64,000 nucleotides of DNA. Origin: Cacajao melanocephalus (Eukaryota; Chordata; Mammalia; Primates; Pitheciidae). Location: assembly GCA_963573385.1 (NCBI GenBank), contig CAUYLG010008986.1, positions 60,061 through 124,060 on the forward strand, read 5' to 3'. Below the pieces are notes generated by a model that was given only the letters and a program-made list of their open reading frames with translations, did not search any database and was not told the origin of the DNA. Of this stretch, positions 48,546-62,880 are shown piece after piece; within the stretch, counting starts at the first letter, position 1; each line of letters starts with the position of its first letter. The position numbers were made by a program, and so were the translations under genes.

Positions 48546-51430
48546 TACTTAGTTTCTTAGCATCCTCATGACCAAGGATAATATTTATTAAGAAATTATT
48601 ATAAACTACATGATATAATTGAGATACTTGAAGTTCAGCAGCTCAGAGATTGGTGTTTAGTCCTATAGCTAAAAATTGGTAATAGTCAGATTAGATTCTA
48701 CATTTCTTTTGCTGAGGAGACGTAGGATCTTTTAAAATTAAAGTAAAAAATAGACTTCCTGCAAGACACAATTTCAGCATATATTTTAAGCCTGGTATGA
48801 GAAATTCTCATAAATAACATAGAAAAATATTGTGACACTGGGAAGTATCAAATAAAAATTGATATTTGTATAAATAGCATATGCATGGATGTAAGTATGT
48901 TTACAGATAGATAACAATCACTGTATATATGTGTATGTACAAAACAGGTGTTTATAATTAAATTTAAGGAAGTGTGGCATTTATTGCAATCTTTCAATAA
49001 AATTTTAAACAAATAGAAATCCTAGTTCTCAAATTCCAAAAGAATAAAATACATTTTGGTGTTCTGTGCATTATCTCTATTGTCTATACATAATCTTTTG
49101 CAATAAAATTTTTCTGCCAGGACTATATATCCCAATTGCACTGTGATAAGTATTCATAAAAACCACATTCCAGTAACTGGTTTCATGTGAACAATACTTA
49201 CTTAAACTTTCAGCAAGTCTGCTTTTATGTAAAATTATATACTCACAAGATCAGGCACATCGATAGGTAGATAGGTCAAAACCCAACCAAACTAGGGCAT
49301 ATAATATCATAAAAGTAAGCTCAAACTAACAACTCAAAGGTAATTCCCCTTATGAAGAAACACAGTGTAAGTTACATCCTATTAAACCATTAGATTATTT
49401 TTATTTTTGTTATATTTTTTCACAAAGTTAACTGTTCCAATTTAAAATTTTAGTAAGTTAACATGCAAGTATAATTAATAGAATTAATCTATACTGTTAT
49501 ATTTGCATACAAAATATAATTTTAAAACCACAAATTGTTTTTAGAATTGGAAAGGCTGTTAGAAAATGCTGTGTAACCCTCAGCATTACAAATGAGGAAG
49601 TTGAAAGCCAAGTAAGTGTTGTATCTTCACAAACATACAACCAGTAAAATGACAGTGAAGCCACAAATTTCATCACATTCAATTCAGGTATTTTTGCTTT
49701 ATTTTCACATTGTCATTACCTTACCTTTGTCCAGATCACGTTTATAGATTCTAATATAATTTTAAGAGGTGTTGACCAGTGGAGCATAGAACATGATTTA
49801 CTCATGGTCATGACAGGGCAATTCCTCCATAATCACTTGTATTCAATGGCCCTGAAAATTAATAGAGCTAATATTATTTGTAGACAATCTAGTATTAAAC
49901 ACCTTGTGGATTATTTTAATAGCTTTATTGTGATCATAAAGATCTTTATGTTCCTCAATAATTAGTATTTGAGAGCACCAAACACTGCTTAGATCCAGCT
50001 AGAAAAAAAATCAACATGAGTTTAAATATGCTTATTGTGCTTGTATATATTCTTATAAATGACAAACGATCAACAAATAAAGAGAACCAATGATTTATTC
50101 AAATACTTATTAAAATCCAGTATAGTACAATTGACCCAAACACTTAACATTTTCAAATATTTCTGCAACACTTTGTATTATTTAAAGATATTTTCTGTGA
50201 TTCAAGCATTGGGAAACTAATGGGTAAAATTCTTACCCAAAATGTTTGATCTGTTTTAATTTTCATTACACATAGTGTAATTTGTTCATGATAACATGTG
50301 AATCAATTAACTTTATAAAATGAATGTTGCCTGTAATATAAGATATTATACCAGGTATGTTCAGAAATATTTTTTTTACAAGTATCTTTAAATTGTTACA
50401 AATACATTGATTTTATAAATTTTTTGATGTATGCCTTAACAAAATGGACTTCAAATTCTCAAAATTAAGCTATTACATATATTTTATATTGATATATTAA
50501 TAATAAAAGTAGGAAAAGCTACTTTAAGGTTAATAAGTGTTATAGTAAGTATTTAAATTATATATTTATTAAACAGTTTGTATTTTATAACTTCAGTTTA
50601 ATGTAAAATGGATATGTATTTTTTTAAATAATACATAAATTTGAAGAAATGTTTAGTCAAAAGCAAAATATTTTGACATACTTCCCAAATTTAATGTTTA
50701 GAAATGTTTTTAAACATTTTAATTGTCTTTATTTATCTTCATATTCTCATACATAATCTTTTATGCTTTTTTTTGCAAAAAGAACATTTTTTTCAGGGAC
50801 CCAATATAGAGTTACCCTAAGACCATTCATACAGATACCCCTCTAAATAATTTTTAAAATATATACTCTAGAATAAGCCAGTAGAATTGCATACCTAAGT
50901 TTAAATTTCTATGTAAATTCTCTAAGATGAATCAATGAACTTAGAATGATAATTACTTAATCTTTGTCACCAACTGGAGATGACACAATTAGAGTAGTCC
51001 ACGTTTTCAATATTGGGCATTTTTTTACAGAGATGGGATTCAAATAGATCAAACTCCAATTTAAACACTTAATGCCAGTCACACACATATTTATTTAATG
51101 TTACAATCTCTTTGCCACATTCAAGAATTTTCCCAGTATATTTTTCATCATTTTTCTTCTGTTTTCAAGATGTTTATATGTTCCAATATTCTTTTTAATT
51201 CAAGTACTTTACTCCATTAACTGTCTCTCCAAATTATGTAAATGGTATTAACTCACAGCATGGCTTATTCAACACAATCTTTCACATCTTTTCTTACACC
51301 CAATCTACTACTCTATCTTAAATGTCTTTGTAGCTGGCCTTCTTCATCCATTACATATTTGGTGATGTATTTCTATGGTCAGTTATTAATATCCTGTTTC
51401 CAATTCCACCATGCTCTGATTGTTGTCCTG
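48546..51430. other. Unique AT-rich sequence
   Basis: Almost 3 kb in which I recognise nothing. Very AT-rich around 50280-50760. Confidence 0.45.
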
Positions 51431-51439
51431 TTATAAAAA

Positions 51440-51665
51440 TGGAGGATCCACAATTTAACAAGTTAATTTTGGGTCACCAGTTATACTCCCAACTAAATTA
51501 TAAGTCCCTTGAAGTGAGGAATTAAATTATTCTCTCTTCTCCCATTCTCTCCTTCCCTTCATTCGTATCTCCCAACATTTCTCTCTTTTTTCCAGGTATA
51601 TTAAAAAAATACTGTGCATGATTTTTTCTCAGAAACTAAACTGAATGAATGCTCTTTTCAAATCT
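51440..51665 (+). mobile_element. Possible L2 3' end
   Basis: ATTATAAGTCCCTTGAAGTG and AAACTGAATGAATG fit the L2 'GTAAGCTCC...' region and tail at low similarity. Confidence 0.38.
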
Positions 51666-52924
51666 TTAAGTACTTAGCCATTTGAATTGTATTACTAATG
51701 GTTTTTAAAAATTTTATTCTTATGGGTGATCTCACTTTCAAGACAAAAGAAATTTGAAAGTGTCAACTAATGCATTTATATGCTAGTACAAACTAATATA
51801 TCAAATATATTAAAGTAGAAATCTATAAACAAGTATCTGGCTCAGTGAAGTATTAATATAAAACAATAAAAAAGAAAACAAGCAGAAAAGGAGGAAAACA
51901 GAAATAAGGAGAAATGAAGCACCATAATCTCATTGTTGTATCTGGCAATAATGACTGGCTATAAGCGTAGATGAAGGAGAGGTAGAAAAAGCTGTATCAT
52001 TGGATACTCCTTCACTTCTGAGTAAATACCAAATTAATGTGGTAAATTAGAAATAACTTATAGATTGCTTATTTTCTAGACTCCATTATTCTAATTCAAG
52101 CAATATGTTACCCAAGTCTTAAATATCTGTATTGTTTTGCTCCAAGTACTTTACGGGTTTAACTATAAATGTGGAACCTAGGATAAAATGAACTGTTATA
52201 ATAAATTCCAAATATTGTAGCATCAAAGTACAATTTCCTCACATTTTCTACTTATTATGCATTTATTTCCAAAAATACTAATGCAAAAATATCAAAGGCC
52301 AACATATTGTAGGTCACTGAACATTACCCATTTTTAGTTACTCAATGAGGCAGTATATTTGTATTTGAGGAAATGAATTTTTCAAAATTATTACTTTTAG
52401 TTAGTTTCACTTAGCACATAAAGTTCATCTTCATAAATGATACTATTTTCTCCAGTATTGACTTCACTTTAAGGTTTGTTATACCACTTCACAGACACTT
52501 TAAGAAGGTGTTAATTTATTTTAAAATTCAATTGGTAACTTAGAGCTTACTTATTTACACATTGGTAAAAACAAATATTTCTATGTCCTCATCACACTTA
52601 TGGGACTAGGAAAATCAGTTTCAGGAAATTGGAAAGGGTAGCATTTTCAGATACAAATGATTAATAAATTGTTGTATACTGCAAACTTTAGGTAACAGGA
52701 AACCGACTAAATAACACCATGATGGCCATAAATGACAGCCTGCAAAAATCTCAGCTACCCATTAGTAACTTTACCCAGCATTCCATTTCATTTGTATATG
52801 ACTGTATATTGATGTTAAACCAATGTGAATAAAGGGATAATGTAAAGGAATACCACTAGGTTTTGTACCAGAAGAATAAAATTATTGTCCAGGCATACTA
52901 ATACATCATTTTGGGAGTAGCATT
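51666..52924. other. Unique AT-rich sequence
   Basis: No feature recognised. Confidence 0.4.
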
Positions 52925-53070
52925 CATCTTCCAAATCCCATCTTCCAAACCTCAATTTTCTTACTTGTTAAAAACTTGAATGAAAACATCTGTCCTTCCT
53001 TTCTTACACTGGTGTCATTGGGATTAGGTTGAATAAAGTAAATGAAAGTATTTATAAACTGCAAATATCA
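52925..53070 (+). mobile_element. MIR fragment
   Basis: CCTCAATTTTCTTACTTGTT, then ATTGGGATTAGGTTGAATAA and GTATTTATAAACTGC track the MIR 3' half. Confidence 0.5.
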
Positions 53071-53399
53071 TTTTTCATTATGGCTTGCTTTTTATTATCA
53101 AAATAATATGATACCTATTAATGCCTGAGCTTCTTTTTGCATCTATTCTTTTCAACAAATATACTCCCATTTTTCCCCCTAGTCTTTAAATCTCATTTTT
53201 TAGTATTTTGGTCACAGTTTATTTCTTTTAAATTTATGATAATGTCTATGTTTTGCTAAAGAAATTTAAGTGTATCCCTTCGCTTGTCAATTAAATTCCA
53301 AAGTCCATGCTCATTTTCAACTTCATAAAGCCTTTCCTCCAGGCAAAAATATCTACATTATTATGTGTGTCTGCATACTTATTCATGTATATTCCTTCT

Positions 53400-53560
53400 T
53401 CCAATCCATCCTTCTTCCATATACAAGTACATATTGGACAATTTGTTTATTCTCTTCAGCTGTCAAAACTCCACCCATCCTCCAGGAGAATAACTCAAAT
53501 CCTATCCCTTCAGTAAAAGTTTAATTTTTATTAGATGATCTCTAAGACTTCTAAATTTCC
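53400..53560 (+). mobile_element. L2 fragment
   Basis: ACTCCACCCATCCTCCAGGA and AACTCAAATCCTATCCCTTC match the L2 'cctccaggaagccttccctga' segment loosely. Confidence 0.4.
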
Positions 53561-53599
53561 ATAGTTCTTTTTATACAAACTTATCATTTTGCGTTGTCT

Positions 53600-53790
53600 C
53601 ACGTTTGCTTATATTCATTCATGTGTTCATTCAATACAGGTTTCCTGGGCACTCATTGCTTACCAAACAATATTCTAGTTGTTGGGAATACAACAATAAA
53701 CTGATATCAACAAGAGTAAGATCGGCAACAACCTACTCCTTAGGAGCTTCTATTCTGATGGGAATAGGAGGTTGAGAGAGATGACAAGTT
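53600..53790 (-). mobile_element. L2 3' end, antisense
   Basis: CATTCATGTGTTCATTCAAT, GGGCACTCATTGCTTACCAA, CTAGTTGTTGGGAATACAAC and TCCTTAGGAGCTTCTATTCT follow the reverse complement of the L2 3' end in order. Confidence 0.62.
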
Positions 53791-55763
<1,973 letters not shown>

Positions 55764-55836
55764 TCACTAAATATTTATTATTGACTGTTTTGTATGGCAA
55801 GGATTGAGTGAGATTTGTATATAAAATATATTTTTC

Positions 55837-56128
55837 GGCCAGGGGCTTATGCCTGTAATCCCAGCACGTTGGGAGGCCAAGGCGGGTGGATCATCTGAGG
55901 TCAGGAGTTCGTGACCAGCCTGGCCAACATGGTGAAACCTCATATGTACTAAAAAATATAAAATTCGCAGGGCAAGGTGGTGGGCCGCTGTAATCCCAGC
56001 TACTCAGGATGCTGAGACAGGAGAATTGCTTGAACCAGGAGACAGAGTTTGCAGTGGGCCAACAAGGTGTCACTGCACTCCAGCACTCCAGCCTGGGCGA
56101 CAGAGACTCTGTCTCAAAAAAAAAAAAG
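55837..56128 (+). mobile_element. Alu
   Basis: GGCCAGGGGCTTATGCCTGT through GACAGAGACTCTGTCTC and a pure A tail. CAGCACTCCAGCACTCCAGCC shows a 9-bp duplication near its 3' end. Confidence 0.96.
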
Positions 56129-56129
56129 A

Positions 56130-56174
<45 letters not shown>
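56130..56174 (+). repeat. (TA)n(TG)n at the Alu tail
   Basis: TA repeat passing into TG repeat directly after the Alu poly-A, a common site of microsatellite birth. Confidence 0.95.
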
Positions 56175-56177
<3 letters not shown>

Positions 56178-56229
56178 TTACTCACAAGTGACTATAAGTA
56201 TGATATTTTTTCTTTACAGATATTGTAGG

Positions 56230-56908
56230 CATCTGTTAGCAGTGACAAATCCATGCAGGTGTGCAGCAACCTCAGTTCTTGCCGCCTCAGAAGAAAGAAT
56301 TTGGCCTAGGGGCAAAAGGCAGAGTGAGAGACCAAGGCAATTTTTAAGGCAGGAGTGAAAGTTTATTAAGAAGTTTTAAGGCAGGAATGAAAGGAACTAA
56401 AGTATACTTGGAAGAGGGCCAAGCAGGCAACTTGAGAGATTCAAGTGAGTGGTTTGATCTTTGACTTGGGGTTTCATATGTTGTCATGCTTCTGGGGGGT
56501 TGCCCCTCTTCTCCCTGGATTCTCCCTTTGGTGTGGGCTGTCTGCATGCCCAGTGGCCTGCCAGCACTTGGGAGGGGCTGCATGCACAGTGTGTTTACTG
56601 ATGTTGTACACATGCTCACTTGAGGCGTTCTTCCCTTACCAGTCAAGTGTTCCTAGGGGAAGGTCATATTCCAGTTAAACTCCACCATTTTGCCTCTTCG
56701 TGTGCATGCTTGACTCCACTCTGCCCAACTCCTGAGATCTTACTGGGAAGCTGCTGATTACCAGTTTCAGGTTTTTTCTATCTCTTGGGAGACTGCCTTT
56801 CCCTGGCACCGGCTGCAACCAATTATTACTTTAGAGAGACAGTGTAACAACCACCTGGCCATCTCCAGATGGTCACCTGACATTCCTGGTGGTGAGAGGG
56901 CCTTTCAC
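56230..56908 (-). mobile_element. ERV solo LTR, antisense
   Basis: Read on the minus strand it begins TGAAAGGCCCTCTCACCACC. On the plus strand GAAAGTTTATTAAGAAGTTT holds the reversed polyadenylation region, followed by GCAGTGTGTTTACTGATG, ACTCCACCATTTTGCCTC and CTTGGGAGACTGCCTTTCCC. It is GC-rich against its surroundings and has no second LTR or interior. I recall the sequence type as a class I LTR but cannot name it; ends are approximate. Confidence 0.68.
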
Positions 56909-57461
56909 TAACTACCTACTATATATATATATGCACACATATATAAACACACATATAAACCCAGATATAGCGTATTTTACAATATGTATAGAATAACATA
57001 TAACGAGAGCAAGCCAGTGAGAGAATAAAAACATGTAGGTAATATGTAATAAGCTTTATTTTAATTTATAATGTTGTATTCCCAAAAATTAAAATTTAAA
57101 AATTGTGAAGTAAAATGATTTTTTTAAAAAGCTTGTATTGAACACACTGTTTTTACTTTAGTGTTTTCTATAATTTTTGTGCTGCAAAGATATACATTAT
57201 GAGAAAAATAAACTATGTCTTTGAAAATTTTAAGTTGCAAAGTAAGCATTACTACCATACCATATCACATATTTAAGCATATGTAGATCTGAACATTCTT
57301 AGTTACGGATGAGTATTTTGATAAATGGTATGAGATTATGACATAAAGTCTAATGTGTTAATAAACTGAAAAGATAGCAACAACACCACATTTAAGGGAC
57401 ATTCCATACTTATATATATACTTTATATGTCAGTTTATATGTATGTTTAACTTTATATATG

Positions 57462-57463
<2 letters not shown>
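56909..57463. other. Unique AT-rich sequence
   Basis: Short TA and CA runs near 56920-56955; otherwise nothing recognised. Confidence 0.4.

Positions 57464-57504
<41 letters not shown>
57464..57504. repeat. (TA)n microsatellite
   Basis: About 20 uninterrupted TA units. Confidence 0.97.
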
Positions 57505-57509
<5 letters not shown>

Positions 57510-57520
57510 TTGTATATAAG

Positions 57521-57750
57521 GCAGGACGTGGTGGCTCATACTTGTAATACCAGCAATTTGGAAGGCCAAGGTATGGAAGGATTGCTTGAGCCCAGAAGTT
57601 TGAGATCAGCCTAGGCAACGAAGTTAGACTTTGTCTATACAAAATTTTTTTTTAAATAGCTGGGCATGGAGGTGCGTACCTGTAGTTCCAGCTACTTGGG
57701 AGGCTGAGATGGGATCACATGAGCTGGGAGGTCTAGTCTTGTCTCATAAT
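57521..57750 (+). mobile_element. Truncated old Alu
   Basis: GGCAGGACGTGGTGGCTCAT, GATTGCTTGAGCCCAGAAGT, TAGCTGGGCATGGAGGTGCG, GGAGGCTGAGATGGG; the right monomer stops at about 57750 with no A tail. Confidence 0.88.
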
Positions 57751-57759
57751 ATGTATCTA

Positions 57760-58237
57760 AGATATACAGGTTATGTGATTCATGTAAATAATAAAATTGT
57801 TACTATTGTGAAGCAAATTAATATATCCATTACCTTACATAGAGACTGTGTGTGTGTGTGTGTGTGCGTGTGTAGCAAGATATCAGCTAAAATTTACATG
57901 TTTAGCAGAAATCCTTAACACAATACAATTTTACTAACTATAGTCACGATGTACACTAGATCTCCAGACTTGTTCATCCTATATGCCTGCTGCTTGGTAC
58001 ACTCTTAACTACATCTCCTTATTTCTTCCCCTACCCCAAACCCTGCTAAACACAGTTTCATTGTCTGTCTCTGTATACAGGAATTTTTTACTTTATTTTT
58101 ATAATTTCACAAAGAAGTGAGACTGTGCAATTTTTTTTTCTGTTTCTGGCTTATTTCACTTACTATAATGTTCTCTACTCCATCCATGTGTTGTGGAAAA
58201 TGGCAGGATCTCCTTCTCCAAAGCTGAATAATATTCA

Positions 58238-58239
<2 letters not shown>
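57760..58239 (-). mobile_element. L1M 3'-end fragment, antisense
   Basis: ATATATCCATTACCTTACAT, GATCTCCAGACTTGTTCATC, TCTGGCTTATTTCACTTACT and AAGCTGAATAATATTCATTT match antisense L1 3' sequence in order. A (TG)n lies inside at 57848-57872. The match ends exactly at the TG tract at 58240. Confidence 0.85.
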
Positions 58240-58318
<79 letters not shown>

Positions 58319-58319
58319 A
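58240..58319 (+). repeat. (GT)n(GA)n compound microsatellite
   Basis: Seventeen GT units followed by GA units with two interruptions. In L1 the phrase ending TTCCATTGTGTGTGTG is itself a TG seed, so the tract probably grew from the L1. Confidence 0.95.
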
Positions 58320-58844
58320 ATACTATCTCCAATTCGATTTGAGACTGCAGTGATTATACTGCACCTCTTCCATATTAAATTTATTTCTCCTGCTTTGTAC
58401 ACCAAGATTCTAATTCTCATGGATATATGCCACAATCTCTCTTTGCTTTATCTCACGTAATACAAACACCATACTGTGTATAAAATGTGAAAACCATCAT
58501 CATCAAAATGATCATTAGCAATTTGGCCTTCCTTCCTTCCTCCCTCCCTTCCGTCCTCCCTTTCTTCCTATTTTAATAAAAAGAAAATACGGAGAAAATA
58601 TGGCTCTGAGGTAGATTAATTTAACACCAAAATAGTATCATGATGGAACAAGGAAGATTCTTCTCACCTTTTTACTGTGATATTTTTAGCATTATGGCTA
58701 TGGTTCTCATGTTTGCTGTTTTAGGTTTATTTATCTCTGGCTTCAGAATGTTGGCAGTAGCTCCAGAAGGCATAGCTTCATATAGCAACAATCAAAAGCC
58801 AAATGTTGTTTTGGCTCTATCTGTGTATCTCCAGTTTGTTTATT
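58320..58844. other. Unique sequence with TTCC microsatellite
   Basis: A (TTCC)n/(CCCT)n run lies at 58527-58570. The 68-codon open frame at 58640-58846 has a hydrophobic segment but no recognised relatives. Confidence 0.4.
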
Positions 58845-61626
58845 AAGGTATTATTTACATACAATTAAGTTCACCAAGTTAAAATGTACAATTTAGTGAT
58901 TTTTAATAACTTTTTACAATTGTGTAAACTCTACTTTAATCAAGATACATACCATTGCCCTCAAACATAAGTTTTCTCATGCCTCATTGTAATTGATCTT
59001 CTCCCCACACCCCAGAAGCCAGGCAACCACTGATCTTCTATCAACATACTTTTGTTTTTCTAAAATTTCATACAAATGTAATCATATAGTATATATTATG
59101 TAGTGTTTGAATACTTGCAGTAAGCATAAGGTACTAGATATACATTCATATTGTAGTAATATGAATATACAGTAATTGTTTGCTCTTTTTATTGCTAAAA
59201 CAATAGTCCATAATAAGAATATACCAACAGTGAATTTATCCATTCACCAGCTGATGAATGCTTTAGGCTATTATGAATGTTTTATGCTATCGCCATTCAT
59301 GTACTTGATTTTGTATAGATATATGTGTCTATTTCTCATGAGTGACAAGTAGAAATGAAGTCGATAGGCTGTATGGTAAATGTATTCTTAACTTTATGTG
59401 GTATTACCATAATGTTCTCTAAAATGGCTGCACCAATTTGCATTCCTCCCAGTAATATATGAAAGTTCCCATCCCTCTATAGCTTTTTCAGTACTTGTAG
59501 TTACACTTTTAATTTTGATTTTTCTGGTGACCAATAGTGATGAGTATCTTGTGTTTATTGGCCATTTATAAAGTCACTTTTTTGCAAAATGCTTGTTCAA
59601 AATTTGCCCATGCTTAATCAAATTCTTTTTCTTCTTTTTGTTAATGTCTGAAGGATCTGTAGAATTGACTCCCCTTTTTTATTTCTGATATTGCTAGTTT
59701 GTATTACTTTTTATTCTTGATAAGCCTGGCTAGATGGTTGGCCAATTTATTGATATGTTTTCCTAAGAGCTAGGTTAGAACAAGAACTAGTTTCATTGAT
59801 TTTTCCACTTTTTTTCTGTTTTCCATTTTATTTTCTGCTTTCATCATATTACATACTTCCTTCTTTTTGCTTTGAGATTAATTTGCCCCTCTTCTAGTTT
59901 GTATATGATGAAGCTTATTTATTTCAGACATTTCTTCCTTTCTTATATTGGCTTCTAAAGCTATAAATTTTCCTCTGAGCACAATTTTTGCTATATTGTA
60001 CATATTTGGTTATAAATATTTCTATAATTTATTAAACGAATTAAAAAGAAAAAGTAAAAACAAATTATATTCTCTTTTACATGTATCCAGACACTTGTCT
60101 TTTCTGATTATTCTTAATTATTCTTTTTGAGGATCTGAGTTTCCATGTGGTATTGTTTATTTTCATCCTGATGAAGTGAGCTTCCTTTCACATTTCTTAA
60201 AGTGCATATTTGGTGACAATGCATTACCTTAGTTTTTCATTTTTATATACAAGTATCTTCATTTTATGTTCATTCATAAAAATATATTTTTATTACAAAA
60301 ATATTTCAGCATTTTAGAGTTTCTGCTTTTTTTCTCCTCTGGGCTCCATGTTTTCAAAGAGAAATCAGCCTCCCATCAGATCATTGTACAATATACATAT
60401 CATTTTTTTCTCTTGCTGTTTTCAAGATTTTCTGCTTATAAGTGGCTTTCAACATTTGGGCCTTGGATGTTTTGGGGCTTGATTAGCATGTTGTATCTAT
60501 AAATCTCTGCAATTATTTTCTCAAATAAGGCATTATTATTTCAAGTATTATTTTCTGCAGCATTATTCATCTCCTCTCCTTCAAATTACATGTATGTTTG
60601 ATTCTCTCATGTAATCTAACATGATGCTGGAACTCTCTTCATTTTTATACCTTTCAAAAATTATTTTAGATTCAGAAATACATGTGCAGGTTCATTACAT
60701 GGCTAGACAGTGCAATACTGGGGTTTGGGCTCCCATTGTAATCATCCCAAATAGTGAACATAGCACCCAAGAGATAATTTTTCATCCCCCACCATGCTTC
60801 TACCCTCCCCACTTTTGGAATTCCAAATGTCTATTATTTTCATCTTTATGTCCATGTGTATCCACTGTTCAGCTTCCACATGGTGAAAATGTATTTGATT
60901 TTTTGTTTGGGAGTTATTTCTCTTAGGATAATGGCCTCCACCTACATCCCTGTTGCTGCAAATAACATTATTTTATTCTTTTTTTGACTGCATAGGATTC
61001 TACATTGTATATACTCGACATTTTCTTTATCTAATCAATTGCTGGTGAACAGCTAGTTGGGCTCCATGACTTTGCTATTGGAAATAATGCTGTGATAAAC
61101 ATATGAGTGCATGTGTCTTTTAAAAGAAATATTTATTTTTCTTTTCTTAAATACACTTTTCTTTTTCTCTCTGTTGTTCACCTTGGGTCATTCCTATCAA
61201 TCTGTCTTCAAGTTTGCTGACTTCTTCCTTTGTCATCCCTGTTAGTACTTTTATCCTAGGTAGTGAAAATTTATTTCTGAAATTTCAATTTTAGTTCTAT
61301 TTTTTTTATATTTTCTTTCCTACCTGAGACTGATATTTTTTCTGCTATTTTCATGCACTAACAAAATACTTTATTTTATTTTATGGAAGATAGTTATCAC
61401 AGTTTAAAATTTTTGTCTCTTAGTTCCATCACCGGGTTTATTTTGTTTTAAGAATGTGTTTTATGCCCTTGGTTCTTTATATTTTGGGTTATATTTGGTT
61501 CTATCCCAGACATTGTGAAAATTAAAATGTGATGCTGGACTTAGTTATCTTTATGCGATTTGAAGGGTTTCTTTTGTTTTAGCAGGTAGGGTTTTTGTTT
61601 TTTGTTGGTGTTGCTTGGGCTTGAAC
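58845..61626 (-). mobile_element. Long decayed L1M, antisense
   Basis: Antisense ORF2 phrases run in order: TTCACCAAGTTAAAATGTAC, CAGGCAACCACTGATCTTCT, ATGGCTGCACCAATTTGCAT, TGAAGGATCTGTAGAATTGA, GCTATAAATTTTCCTCTGAG, TTTTCAAGATTTTCTGCTTA, TCTTCAAGTTTGCTGACTTC. A block appears to be missing around 59620-59640. A younger L1 3' fragment interrupts it at 60648-61135. Too old for a useful ORF. Confidence 0.85.
60648..61135 (-). mobile_element. L1 3'-end fragment nested in L1M
   Basis: TTTAGATTCAGAAATACATG, TTCATTACATGGCTAGACAG, AGGATAATGGCCTCCACCTA, AACATATGAGTGCATGTGTC. It restarts the antisense L1 3' UTR in the middle of older ORF2 sequence, so it is a separate later insertion. Confidence 0.82.
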
Positions 61627-61628
61627 TG

Positions 61629-61968
61629 CACATTAGTCTGTTGAGGCTTCTATAACAAAATACTATAAACTGGTTTCTAAATAATAGAAATTTATTCTTT
61701 AAGGTTCTGAAGCTGGAAATCCCCAGATTTGGTATCTGGTGAGTACTCATTCTCTGGTTCAGAGATGGTGGCTTTTAGCTCTGTCCTCAACATGTTGTAA
61801 GAGGAGAATTTTGGCCTCCCATGTCCCTTATAAGGGCATTAACCCCATTCATGAAGGTCATCCTCATTAACTAGCTACCTCCCAAAGCCTACCCCCAATA
61901 CCACCCACCTTAAAAGTTAATATTTCAACACATAAATTTGGGGAGGACAAAAACATTCAGACCATGCA
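61629..61968 (-). mobile_element. MaLR LTR (MLT1-like), antisense
   Basis: ATTAGTCTGTTGAGGCTTCT, ATAATAGAAATTTATTC, CCTTATAAGGGCATTAACCC and CACATAAATTTGGGGAGGAC match an antisense MLT1 LTR. AACTG occurs on both sides (61624-61628 and 61969-61973), the 5-bp duplication expected for MaLR. Confidence 0.75.
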
Positions 61969-62880
61969 AAACTGTGAGCTGTTTTTCTTGTGTAGCAGTT
62001 TTTGTGCCCCTTTGTGTCTTCGTGTTCATCTGGACTGTTTTATGTCTCTTTCATACCTACAAACTCTGAGTGTGCTCAGAGATGTGGGGAGACCACATTG
62101 AGGAATCTCATTACTGTCTCTTCTTGCCATATTCCCCGAATCTTTTTAGCATTCATTGTGTCTTGGCTTCAACTTTCTCATTCCCCAAGGTAGAAGGACT
62201 GTGATGTTTACCACAGATATCTCACCCTTCAGTGTGCATACCACGAACAGAACTCAGCCCCAACTGAAAGCCATATAAAGGAGATCTTTCCCATGTCTCT
62301 TTTTCTAAGCATATCCACATTGTTGTCTGTCTGCTTCTCATCATGCATCAGTTTTTTCAGGTGACTGTCTCAAGACTCCAGTCAGATTAATGCCTTCATC
62401 TGACCTACTTTGAGTCTGTTCCCTACAACTGCAGTTTAGAGATCATAGTTGTGGACCATGTGTGTATTCCTTTTTTAACTCAACCCCTTTAGGAATTTCT
62501 GCACACTGTTCACATTCACAATCTCTGAGTTTCACCTTTTTGGTTTCCAGAAATAGATATAGTTTATTTCATGAGTACATCCTGCTCCCTGTGCACACTA
62601 CGCAGACCAAACTTACTCCAGGTAAAAGCCAAGGAGAAAGAAATTTCTTGTGTAGCTTCGTATCACCCCTCTTCCAATGAGTGTGGAGTCACTACCAACA
62701 TCTGTCTTCTCACCCTGCAACACCTTCAGATATTCTGTTTGTTTTTTATTATATTCTGTTGCATAGTTTTCTGCTGGGAAGTTCATCAGATTGAGTCCTA
62801 GTCCATCATTCTCTGAAGAGCGTCTTCTACTATCTACCACGTTGGTGTTTTTCTCAAAGTATTTACGTTTCAATCATTTT
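61969..62880. other. Probable L1M continuation or unique sequence
   Basis: Lies between clear antisense L1M segments and may be its diverged upstream part, but I cannot match phrases. No gene is recognised. Confidence 0.35.
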
